DNA of 22,604 nt from Nitrospirota bacterium. GTDB lineage: Bacteria > Nitrospirota > Thermodesulfovibrionia > Thermodesulfovibrionales > Magnetobacteriaceae. Every line of letters starts with the position of its first letter. The stretch's first letter is position 1. The notes beneath the pieces were generated by a model. That model had not been told where the DNA came from. It did not search any database and saw nothing but the letters and a program-made list of their open reading frames with translations. Positions 16,994 through 22,604 of this stretch are shown here, in pieces. The translations under genes were made by a program, and so were the position numbers. The DNA lies in NCBI GenBank assembly GCA_015232165.1, contig JADGAE010000007.1, positions 1-22,604 of the forward strand, in the 5' to 3' direction.

Positions 16994-17908
16994 TCATAAG
17001 GATAAGGTGTTTCCCCCCATCTGTCTGCTATCTTCAAGGAGCATATCCGTGCGTTTGATAATGGTTGCTTCGTTGTCTACCGACTGGGCTATAGCCGCTC
17101 CCTGGGAGATCGTTATCGGCACCACACGCGTGCCAACCAGCACCCTGGTCTTTTCAATCAGCATCCGGAACCTGTTTGTGATAACACTCAATTGGTATTC
17201 ATTGACGTTTGGGATAACGGCAATCAACTCAACCTCGCCCCATCGGCCTATTATGTCCGTGTTTCGGGAACATTTAAGCAGCGTCCTCGATACCATCTTA
17301 AGGGCCATCTCGGCAACCGTGTTGCCAAAGATCGCCTTTATGTTCTTGTAATGGTCTATGTCTATCAGGACAATGGCAAAGGACTCCCCATAGCTGCGCA
17401 GCTCGTTGAACTTCGTATGTAGTGTCATGTCGATAAATGACCTGTTGGCAACCTCAGTTACCGAGTCTATGTTGACAAGGTCGGTATTTCTTTGCATAAA
17501 CAACAGCCGTGACGAACTATCCTTAAAGATCACCGCCGCGGCGGATATCTCTCCCGTATCATTTTTCAAGGGTGTTATGTGCTGTGACACCGGCAGACGG
17601 TAGACCCTCTTGTGTTGAAAGAACAAATTCTCCGTGCGTTTGATCCCGTCTTTGAGGGTCCTGGCTATCAGACATTTGTCTTTGTCAAAGAAATCTCCCT
17701 GATAGGTAATAGGGTTAAGGATGTCGTTGGTAAAAGGCCTTCCGAGCATTTCTTTCCTGTTGAACCCTGTTATCATTTCGGCGGACCTGTTCCAAAATAT
17801 GATGGCAAGGTTCCGGTCTACTATGTATACCCCGTCAAATAGCTCCTCCAAGATATCGTTATCTTGCAACATATCACTGTTTTCTAAAATACCGGAGTCA
17901 TCAATCAT
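16994..17908 (-). CDS. PAS protein with degenerate GGDEF domain that keeps the c-di-GMP I-site
   Basis: This 304-residue soluble protein has a PAS domain (about 18-135) and a GGDEF-fold domain (about 145-304). The metal motif D183-I-D185 is present, but the signature is GEVEL (224-228) in place of GGDEF, so cyclase activity is unlikely. The inhibitory I-site R215-N-T-D218 lies exactly five residues before the altered signature, as in functional cyclases. Proteins such as PelD and PopA bind c-di-GMP through such a site and act as receptors; a receptor role here is inference. AGGT lies 9 bases before the ATG. It is separated by 112 bases from dksA downstream, which has its own promoter. Confidence 0.85.
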   Translation of the reverse strand: MIDDSGILENSDMLQDNDILEELFDGVYIVDRNLAIIFWNRSAEMITGFNRKEMLGRPFTNDILNPITYQGDFFDKDKCLIARTLKDGIKRTENLFFQHKRVYRLPVSQHITPLKNDTGEISAAAVIFKDSSSRLLFMQRNTDLVNIDSVTEVANRSFIDMTLHTKFNELRSYGESFAIVLIDIDHYKNIKAIFGNTVAEMALKMVSRTLLKCSRNTDIIGRWGEVELIAVIPNVNEYQLSVITNRFRMLIEKTRVLVGTRVVPITISQGAAIAQSVDNEATIIKRTDMLLEDSRQMGGNTLSL

Positions 17909-17926
17909 AATTTCTTTACCTGGATT

Positions 17927-17956
17927 ATTCTACTTTAATTTATTTATTTATTGCAA
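17927..17956 (-). promoter_or_regulatory. Possible promoter of the PAS-GGDEF gene
   Basis: On the minus strand, TTGCAA (17951-17956) and TAGAAT (17927-17932) are 18 bases apart, with an AT-only run of TAAA units between them. The leader would be only about 12 bases, which is tight for the AGGT ribosome-binding site, so the call is tentative. Confidence 0.35.
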
Positions 17957-18006
17957 TGGGCTAGTATGGGGGGGTGCATAAGAAAGTGGTGGGCGCCTTG
18001 AGGGAA

Positions 18007-18032
18007 AAAATGGGGGATTTTGGCCCCATTTT
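18007..18032. other. Perfect 9-bp inverted repeat in a divergent intergenic region
   Basis: AAAATGGGG (18007-18015) and CCCCATTTT (18024-18032) are exact reverse complements around GATTTTGG. The site lies between two divergent signalling genes in a 228-base gap. It could be a regulator-binding site or a transcript hairpin. The rest of the gap holds no gene and no convincing promoter for the gene at 18137. Confidence 0.45.
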
Positions 18033-18136
18033 ATCGCCCCTCCCATTTGAAGCTTGACCTTTTCACGCCCTCTATGGGAAGATAAATAGGTATTGCACCG
18101 GCAAGACCTGGTAAAAGAAGTTGGAGGTTTGGTTTT

Positions 18137-19255
18137 TTGGACATAGATGCCATTAAAGGGGAGCTACGTAAGCATGCAAGGTGTATGAGGATATTATATG
18201 CCGAGGACAGCCTATCAATAAGGGAGATGATTGCTTATACATTGAATGATCTATTTGACGTTGTGGATACGGCTGAAAATGGCACTGTGGCCCTGGACAT
18301 GTATAGAAGTGGATATTACGACATAGTCATTAGCGATATCATAATGCCGGAACTTGACGGCATCGAGTTGACCAGGATGATCAAGGAAATCAATCCGGAG
18401 CAGCCGGTGATTATCACAACGTCATGCGATGACAATAACTCCATGTACAAGTTAATTAACCTTGGAATCGATAAATTTGTTATTAAACCCATAAACTTAA
18501 GAACTCTGCTTATAAACTTATTACAGATAACCACCAGGATTAATCAGAAAAAGGAAAGTAGTAAGAATATAGTCCTCACAGCCAGACTCTCGGCAATGAA
18601 CGAGATACTATCCAACATCGCCCATCACTGGCGACAACCACTAAACGCCATAGGCATATATGTACAGGAGTTACTTGATCTCGATATTGAAGGGCAGTTG
18701 AATACGCAGACGCTGAATGACTCCATCGATACTATAATGAAGCTCATTACGTCCATGTCCAACTCGATAGATGATTTCAAGAAACACTGTAAGTCAAAGG
18801 AAACAACAGACACCTTTAGCATAGTAAAGGCCATTGACGATGCCGTCTTTATTATAAATGACAACATAAAATGTAACGGCATAACTCTAATAAAAGCCTA
18901 CGACAAAGATAGTATGATAACAGGTAATGAAAGGCAGTTCTCCAACGTCTTGATCCTTGAACTTCTCTGCAATAGTATTGACGCCCTGCTTATGCAACAA
19001 CCGCAAAATCCATACATCAAGATACGGGTGATGACCAAAAATGACAGACCTGTAATAACGGTGTTTAACAATGGCGGCTCTATCAGCAATGATATACTAG
19101 GCAGGATATATGAGCCGTACTTCAGCACGAAATCGGTGGCCTCCGGCAGCGGACTGGGCCTGTACCTGGCAAAGATGGTGGTTGAAAGAGAGTTCAATGG
19201 CACCATAAACGCCCAAAATATCGATGACGGCGTGGAGTTCACAATAGAACTGTAG
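18137..19255 (+). CDS. REC-histidine kinase (receiver domain N-terminal to kinase core)
   Basis: This 372-residue soluble protein puts a receiver domain before the kinase. The receiver (about 17-135) has E23/D24, phospho-acceptor D67 and K117. The dimerisation/phosphoacceptor helix is IAHHWRQPLN with probable phospho-histidine H163. The ATPase domain has an N box ELLCNSIDA (N279), a G1 box reading VFNNGG where VxDNG is usual, the EPYFSTK F box, and the G2 box GSGLGLYLAK. There is no membrane helix or sensor domain, so its input may be phosphorylation of its own receiver. Start: GGAGG (18123-18127) lies 9 bases before a TTG, and no ATG fits as well. The Asn for Asp change in the G1 box may weaken ATP binding. 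Confidence 0.88.
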   Translation: MDIDAIKGELRKHARCMRILYAEDSLSIREMIAYTLNDLFDVVDTAENGTVALDMYRSGYYDIVISDIIMPELDGIELTRMIKEINPEQPVIITTSCDDNNSMYKLINLGIDKFVIKPINLRTLLINLLQITTRINQKKESSKNIVLTARLSAMNEILSNIAHHWRQPLNAIGIYVQELLDLDIEGQLNTQTLNDSIDTIMKLITSMSNSIDDFKKHCKSKETTDTFSIVKAIDDAVFIINDNIKCNGITLIKAYDKDSMITGNERQFSNVLILELLCNSIDALLMQQPQNPYIKIRVMTKNDRPVITVFNNGGSISNDILGRIYEPYFSTKSVASGSGLGLYLAKMVVEREFNGTINAQNIDDGVEFTIEL

Positions 19256-19278
19256 ATTGTTGTTCGCAATTATTATAG

Positions 19279-22200
19279 ATGAGTACAAGGGTCGAGCATA
19301 ATGATAATGGGGTCAAGGGGGCTGGCCCCCTTGCAGGGGGGTTGAAGGGGGGGCGGAGCCGCCCCCTTCTCTCTCTTCCTTCCCTTCCCACACTGTCTCG
19401 GATTTTTAACCTTAAGGGCAGTCTGTTGCCGTTGCTTCTTACGACGGTGCAGGAGCGGTACATCCTTGTGGCCAAGAGCGAGGATGACTGCCTGCGTATC
19501 ATTGAGGACTTCAGGTTCTACGCGGAGATAAACGGCGGCAGACCTCTGGTCTACTTCCCCGATGCCCAGGATGCCGCAAATGCCGGCAGACAGGTCGAAA
19601 TAATCGTCAACGACCAACAGGATGCCTCCTTCATCACAACCCTCGATACGCTCATAAAACCAATAAACACCCCCGAGGCTCTCCGCTCCCAGAGCCTTGT
19701 ACTCAAGACAGGCAACGAAATATCCCGTGAGGATATTGTGGAGATACTGCTGGGCTGCTTTGGTTACCGGAGGGCTGCGATGGTCGTTGAAAAGGGCGAG
19801 TTCAGTCTGCGCAACTACATCCTTGACCTGTACCCCCCCTCAATGGATATGGCCGTGAGGGTGGAGTTCTTTGGTGACGAAATAGAGTCGATACGGTTGT
19901 TCTCCCCCGAGACACAACGCACGGTCAGGGGCGTTGACGAGCTTGTCCTGCTGCCCATACAACAGACGGAGGGGTCGGCGTATCTCTTTGACGCATTTAA
20001 GATAGAGCGCCTGTTTTTCCTGGATGACGTTGCAGCGGAGGCCGCAGCATTTACAGTTGCACGGGGACTGACTTTGCCACAGACGGTCGTGTCAAAGTCC
20101 CCCATCAAAGGCGATGGCGTGGATGCCGGGGCGGTCTCAATGGCCGGCCTGGGCGTCCTCATAGAAGACAGGCAATCCATCGCCACCCTGCCACAGACGA
20201 TTAATGCACTTGCGCAATCACACCACGTCATCATGGTGTGTTCAACGACGGCACAGGCACAGAGACTCAGTGACCTCTGTGTGCAATCGAACCTGCCTGT
20301 TGCCATTATTAACCACGAGGCAATCAGCTCCTTTACCGGCAATGTCCTTATCACGGTGGGTCAACTCAGCGAAGGGCTGTTTATAGACGGCCTGATGGTG
20401 TTGACCGAACGGGAGCTGTTTGGCGAGGTCTCCAGGCACCGCTCTGCGCGCAAAGGCTCCCTCACGGACATCGTGCGCAGGTTGGATGACCTCAACGTCG
20501 GGGACTTCGTGGTGCACCAGGAGCACGGCATTGGCGTCTTTGAGGGATTGAAAAAGGAGACGGTGGAGGGGTTTGTCTCCGACATGTTGGTCCTGGGATA
20601 CGCGGACGATGCAAGGCTGTACATCCCCGCCCGGGACATCGGGGTAATCAAGAAGTACTACGCCCACGAGGGGGCGCTGCCCAAACTCGACAGACTTGGC
20701 GGTAAGACCTGGCAGAAGGCCAGAAAGAAGGTCAAGGGCAAGGTGCAGGAACTTGCCGCCAAACTCATCCGACACTACGCACAACGCGGTATCGTGGAGG
20801 CCGAGGCCCTCTGCTCGGACGGCCCCGTGCATGCCGAGTTTGACGATTTCTTTCCGTATGAGCCTACTGTTGATCAAATGACCGCCATCACGGACATAAA
20901 ACGCGACATGGAGTCAACCAGGCCAATGGACAGGCTCCTCTGTGGCGACGTTGGCTACGGCAAGACGGAGGTGGCCATGCGGGCGGCCTTTAAGGCGGTC
21001 TACGACGGCAGACAGGTCGCAATCCTCGTGCCAACCACCATCCTGTGCGAGCAACACTACCTGAACTTCAAGGAGCGTTTCTCTCCGTTTGCAGCCAAGA
21101 TTGACTTCATAAGCAGATTCAAGCCACCCGCCAAGATAAACGAGACACTCAAAAGACTTGCCAAGGGAGAGATAGACGTCATCATAGGGACCCAGGGGCT
21201 GTTGAGAAAGGACGTCAAGGTGCCCGCCTTGGGGCTTTTAGTAATAGACGAGGAGCACCGCTTTGGCGTTGCCCAAAAGGAGCGTATCAAGGAGATGAAG
21301 CAGGGCACTCACTGCCTGAGCCTCAGTGCCACACCCATCCCACGGACGTTGCAGATGGCCCTCTCCGGCATCTGGACAATGAGCACGCTTGCGACCCCAC
21401 CGGAAGACCGTCAGGCGGTGCGCACCATTATATGCCAGTTTAATCAGGACGTGCTCAGGGAGGCCCTCCGTCGAGAGCTTGACAGAAAGGGGCAGGTGTT
21501 TTTTGTCCACAATCGGATCGCCGATATTGAAAAGCTGGCGGCCCTTGTAAAGTCGCTCGTGCCGCAGGCCACGATTGCAGTTGCCCACGGACAGATGAAC
21601 GAGCACCAGTTAGAGGACATCATGGTGCGTTTTATCAAGCGTGACCTGGACGTCCTGGTATCAACCTCTATTATCGGTTCGGGCATAGACATCCCCACGG
21701 CAAACACGATAATCATCAACCGTGCCGACATGATGGGCCTTGCGGACCTGTATCAGTTGCGTGGACGGGTGGGCAGGAGCGATGTACGTGCCTATGCCTA
21801 CATGTTCATCCCCGGGGAGGACCTGATCACCGAGGATGCCAAAAAGCGTCTGGCTGCCCTGCAGGAGTTGAGTTATCTGGGTGCGGGGCTGAAGCTGGCC
21901 CTCAAGGACATGGAAATACGCGGTGCAGGAAATATGCTTGGCGCACAGCAGTCGGGGCATATATACGAAGTGGGGTTTGACACCTACATGGACATGCTCC
22001 AGGAGGAGATCGCACAGTTGCGCGGTCTGCCAATAGAGCAAGAGTCGGAGCCGGTTATCGATCTGAGGATCGAGGCCGTCATCCCAGATGATTACGTTGA
22101 GGACGTCACGCTTAGACTCAACTTCTACAGGCGCATAGCCCTATCAAAGACCGACGATGAGCTATTTGCCCTCCAGGACGAAATGACCGACAGGTTTGGA

Positions 22201-22494
22201 AGGCTGCCGCAGAGGCTCATCAACCTGTTTAACATCATGCAACTGCGGCTTCTATGCAAGAGGACGAAGGTGCTCTCTGTAGTACCCCTGACCGACTCCG
22301 TGCTCATAGGTCTTGCCACGGAGGATATCCCAACCCTTGAGCGTCTCTCTGAGGCTGAAGCACGAAGCAGACAAAAGATACGGTACAGTCAGAAGGGCTT
22401 TGAGGTCGTCACGATGCACGCGGAGCAGTCAGGCGTGCTGGAGTGTCTGATTGCGGTACTGAAATGTCTGGAAGGCGAAGAAAAAGCCAAATAA
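19279..22494 (+). CDS. mfd: Transcription-repair coupling factor Mfd
   Basis: This 1071-residue ATP-driven translocase removes stalled RNA polymerase and recruits UvrA to DNA damage. The order is a UvrB-like region (about 40-300), the CarD-like RNA polymerase interaction domain (about 403-470, [15 protein letters not shown]), a superfamily 2 helicase and a C-terminal TRCF domain. Helicase motifs include GDVGYGKT (556-563), DEEH (657-660), [10 protein letters not shown] and QLRGRVGRS. It is somewhat shorter than the 1148-residue E. coli protein. Family-like sequence begins only near residue 40 ([10 protein letters not shown]). Residues 10-30 are encoded by repeat copy C, and a stop codon directly precedes the ATG, so the native start is uncertain. 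No ribosome-binding site or promoter is visible. Confidence 0.95.
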   Translation: MSTRVEHNDNGVKGAGPLAGGLKGGRSRPLLSLPSLPTLSRIFNLKGSLLPLLLTTVQERYILVAKSEDDCLRIIEDFRFYAEINGGRPLVYFPDAQDAANAGRQVEIIVNDQQDASFITTLDTLIKPINTPEALRSQSLVLKTGNEISREDIVEILLGCFGYRRAAMVVEKGEFSLRNYILDLYPPSMDMAVRVEFFGDEIESIRLFSPETQRTVRGVDELVLLPIQQTEGSAYLFDAFKIERLFFLDDVAAEAAAFTVARGLTLPQTVVSKSPIKGDGVDAGAVSMAGLGVLIEDRQSIATLPQTINALAQSHHVIMVCSTTAQAQRLSDLCVQSNLPVAIINHEAISSFTGNVLITVGQLSEGLFIDGLMVLTERELFGEVSRHRSARKGSLTDIVRRLDDLNVGDFVVHQEHGIGVFEGLKKETVEGFVSDMLVLGYADDARLYIPARDIGVIKKYYAHEGALPKLDRLGGKTWQKARKKVKGKVQELAAKLIRHYAQRGIVEAEALCSDGPVHAEFDDFFPYEPTVDQMTAITDIKRDMESTRPMDRLLCGDVGYGKTEVAMRAAFKAVYDGRQVAILVPTTILCEQHYLNFKERFSPFAAKIDFISRFKPPAKINETLKRLAKGEIDVIIGTQGLLRKDVKVPALGLLVIDEEHRFGVAQKERIKEMKQGTHCLSLSATPIPRTLQMALSGIWTMSTLATPPEDRQAVRTIICQFNQDVLREALRRELDRKGQVFFVHNRIADIEKLAALVKSLVPQATIAVAHGQMNEHQLEDIMVRFIKRDLDVLVSTSIIGSGIDIPTANTIIINRADMMGLADLYQLRGRVGRSDVRAYAYMFIPGEDLITEDAKKRLAALQELSYLGAGLKLALKDMEIRGAGNMLGAQQSGHIYEVGFDTYMDMLQEEIAQLRGLPIEQESEPVIDLRIEAVIPDDYVEDVTLRLNFYRRIALSKTDDELFALQDEMTDRFGRLPQRLINLFNIMQLRLLCKRTKVLSVVPLTDSVLIGLATEDIPTLERLSEAEARSRQKIRYSQKGFEVVTMHAEQSGVLECLIAVLKCLEGEEKAK
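19308..19368 (+). repeat. Palindromic repeat core, copy C, inside the 5' end of mfd
   Basis: It runs from TGGGGTCAAGGGGG through a CTGGCC turn and a GGGGCGGAGCCGCCCC hairpin. It is nearly the reverse complement of the core at 7989-8049. The AATGCGATTGCCCTG end seen in copies A and B is not found on either side, so only the core is present. It is read in frame as mfd residues 10-30. Confidence 0.75.
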
Positions 22495-22496
22495 AT

Positions 22497-22543
22497 GGGC
22501 GGCTCCGCCCGCATGGCGGGTGTTGCCGCACCCCCCTCAGACC
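22497..22543 (+). repeat. Palindromic repeat, copy D, after the mfd stop
   Basis: GGGCGGCTCCGCCC, then CCCGC/GCGGG, then GGTGTTGCCGCACC form consecutive small hairpins two bases after the mfd stop codon. In reverse it closely matches repeat A across the module of about 25 bp that copies B and C lack. No T tract follows, so it is not a typical intrinsic terminator. The last 60 bases of the window hold no gene that I can support. Confidence 0.7.
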
Positions 22544-22604
22544 TAATGATGTTGACTTAAGCACTCATGTTACGCATTGGAACATACACTTGAACAAGGT
22601 ATAA

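Noticed and set aside
16998..17981. Plus-strand frames across the PAS-GGDEF gene
   Set aside because: The minus-strand protein has a clear PAS and GGDEF fold. The plus frames have no motif and vary in phase.
22552..22604. Promoter candidate TTGACT near the window end
   Set aside because: No -10 box is found at a workable distance, and the next gene is outside the window.

Overview
The window looks like ordinary chromosome from a free-living, signalling-rich Gram-negative bacterium. The dense c-di-GMP and two-component genes, a WD40 Ser/Thr kinase, frequent ATA (Ile) and AGG (Arg) codons and dispersed GC-rich palindromes suggest Nitrospirota, possibly the magnetotactic group. That assignment is an inference from style; no rRNA or marker search was possible. 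I saw no rRNA, tRNA, CRISPR array or complete insertion sequence, and no gap without a gene exceeds 300 bases.

Layout. (1) 1-202: a GC-rich palindromic repeat that ends in a rightward terminator-like hairpin, then a short leader. (2) 203-7971, plus strand: a large zinc-ribbon/Ser-Thr kinase/TPR protein with 14 WD40 blades, a REC-GGDEF-PAS-PAS-GGDEF-EAL protein and a SAM methyltransferase, tightly spaced and probably one transcript. (3) 7955-8119: a MITE-like element with 15-bp perfect inverted ends that supplies the last codons of the methyltransferase. (4) 8208-10605: an orphan Hpt protein followed by nth, a BirA-like ligase and coaX; nth/ligase and ligase/coaX overlap. (5) 10688-16392: a cell-surface glycan cluster with a GT-A-like glycosyltransferase, an FkbM-like methyltransferase, Wzm/Wzt-type ABC exporter subunits and a polysaccharide pyruvyl transferase, plus a lone OppC-like permease. 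(6) 16468-17908, minus strand: dksA and a PAS protein with a degenerate GGDEF domain that keeps its c-di-GMP I-site. (7) 18137-19255: a REC-histidine kinase. (8) 19279-22494: mfd, whose annotated N-terminus is encoded by a third copy of the palindromic repeat. A fourth copy follows its stop codon.

How the parts may work together. Several proteins look like pieces of a network controlling c-di-GMP and the cell surface: the kinase beside the two-domain cyclase/phosphodiesterase, the orphan Hpt, the REC-kinase and the I-site-only GGDEF protein. Their partners cannot be read from the sequence. The glycan cluster would assemble and export a surface polysaccharide through a Wzm/Wzt transporter that recognises the glycan through the Wzt C-terminal domain.

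The least ordinary features are the repeat family, which is modular and touches coding ends at two loci, and the uneven conservation of catalytic residues in the c-di-GMP proteins. I did not find a clearly new multi-gene defence or metabolic system.
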